Origin: Istiophorus platypterus
Taxonomy: Eukaryota > Chordata > Actinopteri > Istiophoriformes > Istiophoridae
Direction: 5' to 3'
NCBI GenBank assembly: GCA_016859345.1
Contig: CM029120.1
Span: 5,352,001 to 5,416,000 of the forward strand
DNA: 64,000 bases
The notes beneath the pieces were generated by a model. The model did no database searches. It was not told where the DNA came from and saw only the letters and a list, made by a program, of their open reading frames with translations. Made by a program: the position numbers and the translations under genes. Positions 13,301 through 24,439 of the stretch are shown here, piece after piece (within the stretch, counting starts at the first letter, position 1; each line of letters begins with the position of its first letter).

Positions 13301-16300
13301 TCATCTTGTCTAGTTCTCTCCTGAGGTCTGACAGCTCCCTCTCCTTCCCTGCCAGCTCCTCTTTAGTCCCCCGTGCTTCATCTCCTCTCTCCCCTGCCTG
13401 ATCCAGCTCCGCTTTAGCAGTCGATAGCAGCTTCTCTTTCTCCTGCAAAGCCTTCTTCAGCTCCGTGATTTCCATACGAGACTCCTTGCTCTGCTCGTGT
13501 GCATGTGCCAGTTTGTCCCTCAGCTCCTTCACTGTTCGTTCCAACTGCTGTTTGCCCATGTGCAGTTCATTGAGGCTGAAGGCGCTCTGGCTCGTTTTCT
13601 CTTTTTGGGTCTCCACCTCTTGCTCCAGTGTGTTTTTCTGGTCTTTGGTTGTGTTGAGCTCTGCGGTCAGTCTTTTCAGCTCTGCCTCAGCCTCCTTCAG
13701 TTGCCCAGAGAGCTGCTCCTTCAGTGAGATCATATGCTAGAGACGAAAAAAAAGGTAGAAACAAAACATTAAGCTGTTAAGTTTCCCCCATCAGTTTGCT
13801 CTGATGTGAAGAGTTTCTACATATTTTCCTGTAAAACTGTTAACTTCTACAAACTTTAGTATTTTTTTATTTCCTTGATTTAAAAAGGCTTAATCATTTT
13901 TGATTGACATGAAATGTCAATGTGCCAGAGGACTGTAAAAATTAGGCAGATTATCTGTCGTTTCATACTTATTTTGTGAGAGATCAGAGTGGGGTTAAAA
14001 CCAAAAAAAAATGCGTTGATATGTACAATGGAAAATATATCTGCTATATATTTGCAGGGTCCTTAGACCTGCATTCGAACCTTTAGAGAAATGACACGAT
14101 ATAACATACTATCATTGACATATTAAAGACAGTGAGCCACCGTCCTCAGTCAGACCTGGGTTTCCTCCTGGTTTTGCCGGTCCAGTTCTTCCAGCTCAGA
14201 CATCAGAGTGTCCCGTTCCTCCTCGGTGGCTCTCAGGGCCTTTTCTCTCCGCTCCAGCTCCACCCTCAGGTCCTCCAGGGCCTCCGATTCCCCAGAATCA
14301 GCTCTATTACTGCCAACTGATTGCTCCTCTGCCACTTTAAGTCTCTCTTGCAGACTGAGCTGTAAGAACAAATAAAGAATTAGACTTCAGGATCTGATTA
14401 TCTATACTGTGTACTTTTCACATCACATTTTTAAAACACTACATCAGGAGCCAGCAAGTAACTAAAATTAAATTATCACTCATGTTTCCTTGGGCTTATA
14501 TTTCCCCTTTAGGTAAAACCTATATTAAATTTCAGTGGACACTAAGTGGTCAAACTCACACATGTAATCCTCTGGACGTATATTTTCTCTACCTGAGGTC
14601 TGGCTTTTTTCCTGTCTCAATAATAACTTTGTATGTGCAAATGTACTTTATAAAAAAAATAGACAATAGACAAAGTAAGTAGTAGTAGACAATTATTAAC
14701 ACTTTGCAGACTGCTGCTGTACATGTTACAAATTAAACATCTACTTCAAAATTAAGTACATATAGGCATTCAATACATACAGTAATTACATTAATGAAGC
14801 AATTACAGACATTTTGGGCAGAAGGTGGTAAAAAGGACCCTAATTTTCTGCGACACATCAACAAACCTTTTCTTGTTCTAGGGCTTCCTTTTCTTGTCTC
14901 AACCCTCCGATAATGGTGTTCAGTTCTAAGATGTCTGCATGCTCAACCTCTTCCTTTGGTTCAGCCTGAAGTTAGACAAAAAAAAAAAACCCAAAAAACA
15001 ATTAAACAACCAACAAACAAAAAACCAAACAGTCCTTAATTTAGCGAAAATTATTAATTTTTCCTTTATTTCTTTTCTTTTTTTTTTTAAACAATTTGTA
15101 CAGTTAATGATTCATATTCACACTTACTTCAGTCTGGTTTTTCAGTCTCTCAATTTCTTTTTCTGCAGCTGGAAAGTAGAGTTTATATGCAGGTTAATTA
15201 TGAAGGAAACAATTTATGGTTTATAATAAGGAGCCAATGACAATACTGATTTGAGGTTAAAGTATATTATTGAAGAAAACAGACTCAGCTTTAGAAAAGT
15301 GAGGGAGCTTTAATCAAGCAGTCAAAAACAGCAGCACTGAATAGCTGTATTCAGTATAAAAATCTAGACAAGGACAGAATACCTATTAGGTTTTGTCTCA
15401 ACATGTGGATCTCGTGGTCTAGCTGGGCTTTTTGCAGAGTCTTCCCCTCCTGCTCTTGTACCCGTGTCTGGAGCTCCACAACGGACGCCTGCAGCCGCGT
15501 GTAGTTCTGCAGCAGCCCAGCATTTTCTTCCTGGGCCTCATCCTTCTCCAGCTGCAGCGAGGCCTGCTTCCTCTTTGCCTCCTCCAGGCTGGCAGACAGC
15601 TGCCTCTCCCGCTGCTCTGCTGCATCCTGCAGCGACCGTATGGTTTTCTGGAGTTCGGGTAGCTTAGAGGCATCCGGTGAGGAACTGGTTTGACCACCTG
15701 TGGAGCAGGATGTGAAGAGGAGAGAGATCAATTTGTGTGTTGTACTGGAGTAAAAACACTGAGCTGTGCTGTAAGGGAAGCATCGTAAAAACAGTAAAAA
15801 GCTACAAATGCTTTTTTGACAAGTGCGTGGTTATAACCTTTTGTCTCACAATATCAGCTGACCTTTGTAAGAATAAAACCCCTTAAATTTTTGGTATCAA
15901 AATCACAATTTACTCTGTAAAGTCCCGGAATTTCTTCAATTCCACGAGTTTTTGTTTCTAAAGTCACAATAAGAAACATCAAAGCTAGGCTCACCACTCT
16001 GAATCTGCTCCTCTAGCTCCTCTATCCTCTCCTCGTACTCTGCCAGGTCCTCTCTGTGTCGCCGGGTAATGTCGGCCATCTTCTGCCGCTGGGCATCCTG
16101 CAGAGCCGCCAGTTCGTGCTGGTGTTCATCCACCTCACGACTCATCTCCTCTCGCAGCTCCTGTTTCAAAAGCAGCAGTGACATCAAGGTTTGAGCCTCA
16201 GTGTCATTGCTGTATGTTGTGCTCAGGGGATTTAGGATTTCCATTCTGCTTTAAAATATGATTTATACTGGCAACAATAATAATTACCTTAATTGTCCTT

Positions 16301-19300
16301 TGAAGTTTGAGGATCTCACCCTGGTCACCATTACCAGTTCCTGATGCTGTTGATGCCTGTGATAAAAATGTAGGTATGTGACCCCCAGTGATACAAACCG
16401 AATAGATTTGTTGATATGAACAATTTGCATTTCACGCTTAGTAAGTGCTTCTTAGCTTTTATTTTCTTTGGCAGAAGGATGGAGATGAGAGTCCCACAGT
16501 AATAACAAAAAACCCCATACTTTCTCCTCCACCTTCAGTGATGTCTAGTTATGCAGATAGTTTTGTTTCATTGGTCCAGGTTTTGAGATATTGGCCTATG
16601 ACATTACTGCCTCCACCCCAGTTTAATGGGTTGCTTGCAACATTAAAAAAATTAATACTTCAAAACAAACATCTCTTCACAAAAAAAATTCTGAATGAAT
16701 TTTAAGAATAAATACAGTACACTGAAGTAAATTTGAAATATTCTCTCATGATTATCTACACAATTTGAGAAATGCGGCAACTCTCATACATCTGTCATTT
16801 AAAACTGTTCAGATTAAACCAAAGAATTGCACATGTGAGAAGCAGTACATTTAGCAGCCTGTGATAAGTAATGACTTTTTTATATGCTATGTTTTCAGGG
16901 CATCACATTGGCCAAATATTTACAGACAGTACTTCATATTAGCATTGGCCAGGTTAAACTCTGCATCACAATCCACCTGTTCTGCTAAATCAATAGATTC
17001 TAGTTATGTTTACCTGAGACATTCTCCTCCAGTGTGCTACCTCTGCCTCCAGACGCATGACTTCTGTGGACAGCCGGTTGATCTCCTGCTGCGACCAGAT
17101 GACGTCGCTGAGGTCCATTTCGTCGCTGTGGAAGCCCTGGTGGGGCCCCGAGGGCCGCGGCAGGAAAGACGAAGCAGAAGAGGAGGTGGTGGCGGAGGAA
17201 GTAGTGGTAACAGGCAGCACCGCGGAGCCGACAGAGACAGACTGGGCCGACTGCTGCAAATTCTGAACTTCTTCCTGGAGCCCACTCTGCCGGGCTTTAA
17301 GATGACTGATCTCCACCTGGGAAGACACAAATGAACCTTAGGACCGTTCTACACCCAGTGCTGATATGAGCTTCCTAAATATTTAGTTAGTGGAGATGAC
17401 CTGAAAAGAAAATGTTCTCTAAAGCTTTGATTATAGAGACAAATGTACATACATCTTTCTGTTGCAGAAGAGTTCTGTATTCTGCAGACTGTCGTTTAAT
17501 CTGGATCTCTGAAGCCTCCAGCTTCTCCTCGAGCTCTGCGTGGAGCTTTCTTATTCTCTCGTACTGCAGCCAAGACAGAAAAATGAAGACGTAAATGACA
17601 AAGAAATATGCAATAAATAAAAAAAATTAACATTTTTCTTTTTTAACTGAGGTGCTCAGGGGCCCTCCAGCAGGATGGATGTTTATCAACACAGGGATCT
17701 GCAGTGATCTTAAGGTATAAGTTTGACATTATTCAGTGTTTTACTCCTAAACAACAAATATCACGAAACGACCAAGATGTGTTAGTCAGTCTGCCAACTC
17801 TTATCCACTTCTCTAGCTTGTTTGTAAGTGTCTGAAGACTTTATGCTTCCTACTGAGGCTTAACCCCTTAACAGACATCCCCATTTTTGTGCACAAGCCC
17901 GAAAATAAAAAGATGTAAAAAGGTTACATGTTCTTAAAACCTTTGGATCACAGTGATAACCCTGGTTTCCTTTGAAAGGTTACGCTTTACATTTTTATGA
18001 GGTTTTTTGCTTTGCCTATTTTTTCCGACATAGAAAGGGGATATAAAGCCTTTGGAGCCATAGCCACAACTCTGAACCATTTCAGTGTAAACAGCTGTTG
18101 CAGTGATATGAGGATCCTAAAATTCTTTTCACTGATAAAAATCAGGAGACTTAGAGCTTTTAAACAATGTAAAATATTGTCAAGGTTGTGTGATTACTGA
18201 GTCGAGTACAGACCGAGAAAACACCGAAAGTAGCGCTACCAAGGCCAAAGTGTCTGATGGGTGGGAAAGTGTATGTTGCTACCTTTTAAGGTAATAATGG
18301 GTTACAACATATGGTTTAAACCTCGAAAAGGCCTTGTAATCCACCAAAAATGGCTCTGGACCCTGTAGTTTCTCAGTGAAAATTACTCAAAAAGGACTAA
18401 ATAGTCAGTTTGCTAGGGACTATTTTTAGCTGTCGATTAATCCACGATCAGTGTTATTGTCAATATTTATGGCAAAGGAAGGTGTACGAGGGATAGACTA
18501 AAAGATAAAGTAGTATTCATGTTCATCTTATATCAAAGAACAAAAAAAAAAAAAAACAATGTGTGTCAGAGGTGTGTTTTTATCAGATGACAATGGAGCT
18601 CTATGGTGCAGAGGAATAAAATGCTGTACATCAGGCTTTGGCCAAAGAGACAATACTTGATAGTGGGATCAGTCCATTGTTGGTTTTGGACTTTAAGTGG
18701 GACTTAGAAGAAAAGAAAGATAATCCTTCTAGTGCTCTACTGGTCCCCTTGCTCACTAAACCAGAGATTTCAAAGCATTGCTGTCACATGTATTATTAGG
18801 TGGAAACTCCCTCTCACGGCCCTTTACATTACTGGAAGTGTAAGCATTTGTTACAATACACTTTCCAACCCACCACCATCAAGTTACACAGGAACTACTA
18901 TAGAGCTGGACAACACAACTTTGAGGTTGGGGTTCAAAGGCCTTTTTCCACGGGGGACACTTCACTTAGCTTTTCCAACAATGGTGGAAATAATAACATT
19001 GAAATGGCTCCAATGTTTCAGGGCCCTGGTACTGTGCATTACTGCATCACTGACATGACCTTCGCGGTCAAACCCCTTGTTAATGTTATTAGTTACACCT
19101 GTGCCTCTACTATCATGGCAAGTGAAAAGGTATATGGTCAGAAAAGCCACTACTTACACCCTTTGAGTAAGTGAAGAAAGAATCTAACCTCAGATCTCTG
19201 AGTGGCAAATGATGCCTCGACTTCAGCCAACTTGGAATTGGAGACCTGCAGTTCTGTGGCAGCATCTGCAATTACATGGAAAAACAAAACCATTGAAAAT

Positions 19301-19523
19301 AATAACTAACAGGCATTAAGAAAGTGAGAATATTCTATATGCTTGAAGTGAATTAATTCAATATGTGATAAACACAAGACCTGGATTATTTTTATTCAGA
19401 TATCTGATTAAATGATTTTTAAAAAGAGAAATGCTCTTCGGGTTTATTTACCAGGGCAAAGAGCATATTCAAGAGATAATAACTGGTAAATTTTTCCCCC
19501 ATCTGTTTCCTAGTCACTCTCTT

Positions 19524-19589
<66 letters not shown>

Positions 19590-21860
19590 TGTATTTAGTT
19601 CTTCTCACATGACACACAAACATGAGGACTGAGCAGGCCAACATTTCTAGAGATTTTGTCTGAGTTATGTGATCTTAACAGCTGGAAAAAGCTCATCAGA
19701 CAACTAGTACTACGCAAAATAACCCAAAGCACACAAACAAATCCAGTGCCAGTTAATGTTGCCTCTTTCTAAAAGCTTATTTAAAAGATTTGTTTAAGGC
19801 CTGGTAGGTAGAGGGCTGCACAGCTGGCCCAGAGCTCCCTACACAGAGTTAAAAATTCCTATTTCTGTTTTTATTTTGACTGGAGCTGTGAGTTGGAGAT
19901 CTGTGGCCAAAGTTCTCCTTGCATCAGTGCTTTATCACTCGTTGTTTATTTGCTGATAGAGAGATGGTGCTTTTGGGTTTAATTAACTTTTGAAAGAAGC
20001 TTCATAATCATTTCACCTCGAATCCGTAAAATTCTCACAGCAATTAAACACTGAGATAGAAACCAGGTGGTCACTTGAAATGAAAACACCTTTTGACTTC
20101 GATCAGTGACATACTGAATGTATATATTTACTATACATTACTGAATTAAAGAATTCAGTCATATCTGATCATGAGATCAGATATGACTCGCTGCCTCAAA
20201 ACTGGAATCATACAAACCCTCTAATCTGTGTTACCATCGGGCTGTTACTTGCTGCTCTTCTGACACTGAATGAAATACTTCAAAAAAACTAAAACAGACT
20301 GAAAAATGTGGAAAACTCTCTAATGTGAAAGTCAAAAATCCCATCCAACCAAAGTACAACATATGACCCACTGTTGGAGTTAGGGCTAAAATCTACACCT
20401 CAGGGCTACAGTTGTAGCCAGGCTAAGAGAAGCTGAATATTCATGAGGATAATGGCAAAGAGGAACACATTACTAGAAGGACCAACAATATCATCACTAA
20501 AAACAAAAGCAGCTGGTGTTTTTGTGCATCCTCATAGAGTATCTAACACTGCTGACAAAGGAAGAAAGTCTTTGGCCTGCGTACAGTTAAGTGACCTTCA
20601 CTGGAAAACACTGTGGAATGCTTATGTGGAGCAATATGCTTGGAAAAAAGATACGCTGGTTTTAGTGGTAATTTACCTTATAATTAAGAAAATATTCTTA
20701 GTTCCGTCTGTTCGGTTAGCTAGAGGTACAAAAGCACCGCTAACCACAAGTTTGTGTAAATCCTATTTACACATCTACACTTTGAATCACAGATTGATAC
20801 TGATGGAAAAGGTAGAGAGCATTGATTCAGCTTTCTGTTTAAAGTTGACTTAAAGAGTGTAGTTTGCAAACTGAGTTGTGTGTCCTACACTTAGTTGACC
20901 TTCACTGATATAATTGGGTTGGCCAAAATATTTGAAATCACCTTTCAGCATTATAGAGCTGGAAAAATTAGCTTTGGCAGTAAACTGAATATATTTGGGT
21001 TCTGGACTGTCAGTCATACAAAACAAGACATTTAAACTTGTGAGTTTGGGCTTGGGGAAATTGCACTGGGCATTTTTTTCGCTATTTTATAACAGTTTAA
21101 AGATTGAATAAATCAGGGATTCATCCAAAAAAATTAACAGGTTTCTCTATAAGAAAAAATATTGTCAGCACCTCCTAAGAGCTCCTTCAACACGTCTCAA
21201 CACTGAATGACTTCATAAAAGGTAGGATATATTAGAGTACAGTCTAATTAAACTGCATAAATTTTAGCCCGTTGTACCTATTAAATTCGCAACTGAGTGT
21301 GTTGTTGGATTTATTCTGGCACTGTCTACGTGTTCAGATCATTTGCAGCAGGTCAGCCAAATGCTTATGGGGGTCCCCTTGTTTCTGGATGCCTGTTGAC
21401 AGGGAAAGCAACTGTGCTCTATTTTTTAATAAATGTTGGTTTCTCTACAAGACGTTCTCTCACTGAGGGGTCTAGGGGCTGGTTTTAGTTTTGTGACATT
21501 GTCCTCACATGATGACAGCTGTATCTTAGTCGTCTTAAAAGACAAAAACCATTGTTTATTTTAAGGCTTGAGATAAAACCTGAGATGACACAGGGAAGTT
21601 TATTAGGTGTTTTTAATGCAGGTAGATACACTGGGACTTTCAACCAGCCAATGTATATGTTAACAAAATGCAACACAGGTTGTGTGTAATAAAACAAACA
21701 AACAAATAAACACAAACTTACCTCCGACTTCTTCCACCCCTTCCAGTAACATGTCTTTGGTAAAGTTTGATATCTGCCCGGTGAAAGACGACAGGCTCCC
21801 GCCGACCTGGCCCAGAGACTGACCGAGGCCGGAGCCTAGTCCACCCAGCCACGATGACAT
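225..21860 (-). CDS. trip11: GMAP-210 golgin (TRIP11), 21 coding exons
   Basis: Long coiled-coil tether of the cis-Golgi that captures small vesicles and serves ciliary and secretory traffic. Exons read on the minus strand (high to low): 21860-21722, 19265-19189, 17563-17453, 17316-17014, 16356-16288, 16160-15995, 15697-15383, 15168-15128, 14965-14867, 14359-14156, 13736-10692, 10375-10235, 9698-9505, 8719-8556, 8354-8251, 8072-7973, 5865-5784, 5078-4964, 1852-1730, 731-587, 439-225. Phases all match and the sum is 5,952 nt, or 1,983 residues plus stop; the human protein is about 1,979. The N terminus (MSSWLGGLGSGLGQSLG) is the ALPS curvature sensor. The GRAB Arf-binding region (motif VLMRNLF) is in the 5078-4964 exon, around residues 1785-1823, and the C terminus ends AVLKDLLKQ. 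The intron after the 8719-8556 exon uses a GC donor. Exon ends were placed by eye from splice signals and similarity to the human protein. Confidence 0.97.
2358..2398. repeat. (TG)n microsatellite ending in a G run
   Basis: Imperfect TG dinucleotide tract followed by seven or more G, inside trip11 intron 18. Simple repeat without evident function. Confidence 0.85.
3290..3484. mobile_element. MITE-like teleost interspersed repeat (copy 1)
   Basis: The right end (3429-3484: ctcagcaagaaagtgaat through ctcctttaag) closely matches 57,689-57,742 in this window. From memory, the same words (AAAATGTCGAACT..TCCTTTAA) recur widely in fish genomes, so this is an old non-coding repeat. The left limit is uncertain and no coding capacity is seen. 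Confidence 0.55.
5871..5904. repeat. (AC)17 tract abutting the trip11 exon 17 acceptor
   Basis: Seventeen AC units on the plus strand read as (GT/TG)n in the trip11 pre-mRNA. The tract ends only a few bases before the TTGCAG acceptor of the 82-nt exon 5865-5784, so it occupies the place of the polypyrimidine tract. Confidence 0.95.
7319..7464. repeat. Long AT/AC microsatellite
   Basis: About 145 bp of nearly pure TA dinucleotides with ACAC and ACAT interruptions, inside trip11 intron 16. Such tracts can extrude cruciforms and are often length-polymorphic. The open frame across it (poly I/Y/T) is a repeat artefact. Confidence 0.95.
9060..9290 (-). mobile_element. LINE reverse transcriptase relic (L2/Maui-like)
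   Basis: On the minus strand the translation contains SFGVPQGSVLGPKLF, the conserved reverse transcriptase motif of non-LTR elements. Downstream lies a degraded YADD-like segment (TATGCAAATG, near 9,085-9,095) in which the catalytic aspartates are lost. It lies in trip11 intron 13 in the same orientation as the gene. It is a dead fragment; the family is judged from motif spacing only. Confidence 0.75.
10692..13736 (-). CDS. trip11: Giant central coiled-coil exon of trip11
   Basis: One 3,045-nt exon (1,015 codons, phase 0 at both ends) encodes about half of GMAP-210. It is almost continuous heptad coiled coil rich in E, K, Q and L. It is bounded by a CTAG acceptor before codons HMISLK and a GTCAG donor after KDKEQ. 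Known GMAP-210 stretches such as NEKHDLSK, EIQALHARVS and NLSRIIREKDIEIDA make the identity firm. The single large exon is also seen in mammalian TRIP11, so it is ancestral and not a retroposed insertion. Confidence 0.96.
17564..19188 (-). other. trip11 intron 2, no gene recognised
   Basis: AT-rich intron. Two overlapping plus-strand open frames of 108 and 124 codons (18,732-19,174) match no protein I know and lack codon character; they are probably chance or repeat-derived. A 16-A run lies near 18,541. Nothing else is supported. Confidence 0.5.
19266..21721 (-). other. trip11 intron 1, no gene recognised
   Basis: A 2.5-kb first intron with a (CT)n(CA)n microsatellite at 19,523-19,588 and otherwise AT-rich unique sequence. 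A plus-strand open frame at 20,443-20,853 has no recognisable similarity. No RNA gene or conserved element was identified by eye. Confidence 0.5.
19523..19588. repeat. (CT)n(CA)n compound microsatellite
   Basis: A run of about ten CT units passes directly into about twenty CA units, within trip11 intron 1. Confidence 0.93.
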
Positions 21861-22500
21861 CTTCGGCGGGGGCAAAGAAAAGACCCGAACCGAACCAAAC
21901 CAAAACAAAGCAAAGCAAAGCAAAGCAAAGCAAAGCAAAGCAGGGGGCCGAGCGAGGAGGGGGCCGAGGCGGGGTTAGCCTAGCTTTGACTCCTAAGGCG
22001 ATGAGGTCGACGGAGTCAGCTCGGTCACCGAGCTCGGCTGTAAACCGTGAACCGCCGACACGCCGTTAACCCCAGGATCCACTTTAAATCCCCCGTAACG
22101 CGGTCGCTCTCCGGGCCGAGAGACGCCGAGGCGGCGCGGACCCGGCTAATAACAGCTGACCGTCTGCCCGGAGGAATCCGTCGAGACAAGCGGCTTCAGC
22201 GACATGATATCGCCGTCGAACGGCTGCTACCTCGGGCCACGGCCTCCGGGTCGGGGTCCGTGTCGTCCGCGGCGGTGGTGAGCGTTATTTACGGCGGTTT
22301 CTTCCCCCCCCAGCCTAAACAACACCAGAAAGTGCCACCTCGACTGCAGCCATTATCGGCTCGGCCGCGGCGATGGCTGTCAGGTTTGACGTGGACACGG
22401 AGCGGGGCCGCGGTGCATTGTGGGATACTGGAGGACCAACAACATCAAGGTGCGTTCAGGAGCCTGGGCTGAGAGTCCGGAGCAACCTCCATCTTCGGCT
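21861..22500 (-). promoter_or_regulatory. trip11: trip11 5' UTR and CpG-island promoter
   Basis: GC- and CpG-rich sequence directly upstream of the trip11 ATG, falling off sharply to AT-rich DNA after about 22,520. It contains a (CAAAG)7 tract at 21,906-21,940, which is (CTTTG)7 in the sense strand, and a ZNF143/Staf-like motif on the minus strand at 22,411-22,427 (CCCACAATGCACCG). No TATA box is evident, as usual for a housekeeping gene. The transcription start is not determined. Confidence 0.75.
21906..21940. repeat. (CAAAG)7 pentanucleotide in the trip11 leader
   Basis: Seven perfect CAAAG units (CTTTG in the trip11 mRNA sense) about 46 nt upstream of the start codon, probably within the 5' UTR. 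Confidence 0.92.
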
Positions 22501-22519
22501 GCGATTATCTCCTCTCATC

Positions 22520-23744
22520 GGTGTAGGAGCCGTTCACGATCACGAATGGTATCGGTTTATCCGTCCTAGTGATTCTGAGATGGTTACTTTACTTTAACTC
22601 AAGTACTGTAAGTACAATTTTGAGGTACTTTGAGGTAACTTAATCAAATATTTCCGTTTTGTGCTACTAAATGCATCTACTCCACTGCAATTCAAAGGCA
22701 AATATTGTACCTTTTACTCTACTACATCCATTTGATAACATTACTTACTGGGTACTTTGCAAATACACAAATATAATGATATTAAAGTGATGTACACATT
22801 AATTCATCATTAACTGTATTCCAATAATATGATACACATTATTCTAAATTGGGCAGTTCTTTATAATGAGTAATTTTGTTTTTGGTACTTTAGGTTATAT
22901 GGATCAAAATACTTTTTGTTCTTTAGCTTAAGTCACATTTATAACGCAGGACTTTTACAGCATTTCAGTATAAAGTATACAGAGTAATTCTATCTGTGGT
23001 ATTTTTACTTTTATTTAAGTAAAATTAGTACTAAGTACTAAATACTTCTTCCACCCTTCTCCCTTCCCATTTCTAGAAATTATGATGGTGAAATTCTTTC
23101 AAATAATATTTACAAAAGTTTGGGTTAACAAGCTTTATGAGTATTATAAAACTGTATAAGTAAGTTTACTGTCTGTTCTTTCTGAATTTATATATCCTAC
23201 TCTGCTTTTTCTCTTACATTACTTGTATACACTCTTTTTACTCACATAGATTCCCTTTTAATCTTGTAAGATTTATACAGTGACAATATGACAAAATGTG
23301 TATCTAACTTAAAACTTGAAGAGTTTTTGGGAAAAATAATTCAAAAATAAACCAGACTAAACCAAAATGTTATATTCATATTGTATTTATTTTTAGATGA
23401 TATAACAGGTTTTTTTTTTCATAGATTTGGAAAAATATCCAATGTTGGACTTGGGAGTCAGTAAATTTGTTCTCATATGCACTAATCTTTTCTAAAAAAA
23501 AAAAAAAAAATAGAATAAATAAAAAAAATCAACAGTACATAGAAGGTTTTTTTTCCCATCTGTTTGTACATAGTCTTGATATGAAGTGAAATCTAAGCAA
23601 TTTGCTACTGCACTTCAGTGAGGGACTCAGAGAGACAGATTAAAAAAAAAAAAAAGCAGGGAGAGCTGAAATGTCCTGATTTTTAATCCCTCCTATGAGA
23701 TAAGAAACTAAAAAAGAATCTCCTCCCCCTGCAAAGCTGATTCC
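22520..23744. other. Intergenic DNA between golga5 copy A and trip11
   Basis: About 1.2 kb of AT-rich sequence with A/T homopolymers (near 23,410, 23,490 and 23,645). No gene, CpG island or mobile element is recognised. It ends at the left breakpoint of the golga5 tandem duplication. Confidence 0.6.
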
Positions 23745-24439
23745 TATAGTAGAGCCTTCCTGTCTGGTAAAAGCCTGTGTCTTTTAAACTCCACTCTCAG
23801 TCTCTCACCCAAGCGTTCTATTATGAAATTGTAGCCTCCAAGCCCAAACCAACATAATCCAGAGACATTACTAGAGCAGCTATTTTTTTCAAATTGAAAA
23901 ACCTCCCCCAGAGACATAGAAGACAAGTATCCTCCGACTGAGAAGCACTTCAAATGATCTAGTAAACATACTTTCTTTTGTAAAAGCAATGAAGATCATT
24001 TTGCATTGTTTGATGGTCCAGAAAATCTCACAAAAGTGCGAGGCTGTGTTGTTTCTCCTTACTTGTTTATTAAAAGATTCTTTTTCTTCTTTCTTTTTTT
24101 TTTACATAGTGTTAAATACAATCTCTTAAGATAACAGATGTCTGAAAGCAGGGGATGAGAAGTACAGTTTTGAGATTAGGTACGATTTAATGTCCTTTCA
24201 GTAGACCAACAATACAATACATAACTCTTTAATTACTTTAAAACTCAATGCAGCCGTCACCTGTCAGTCTTCAGTTGGAAACGATAAAGAGCAATCAAGA
24301 GCAAATGTCTTTAATTCTTAGAATTTCTGTGCAAAACAGGGGGGTTGAGGTCCCAGAGCCCATATTCCAGCAGCTTGTACCATCCTTACATAGAAGGCAA
24401 TAGGGCACACATCTTCAAAAACCCAACAGGTCAAGCCTT

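Noticed and set aside
11076..13740. Long plus-strand open frames opposite the trip11 giant exon
   Set aside because: They are antisense shadows of a coiled-coil exon with biased codons; the minus frame is continuous GMAP-210.
18732..19174. Two overlapping plus-strand open frames of 108 and 124 codons in trip11 intron 2
   Set aside because: No similarity to known proteins, no promoter or splice context; probably chance or an ancient repeat.
22047..22597. Plus-strand open frames upstream of trip11
   Set aside because: GC-rich promoter DNA; no homology and no splice signals that build a gene.
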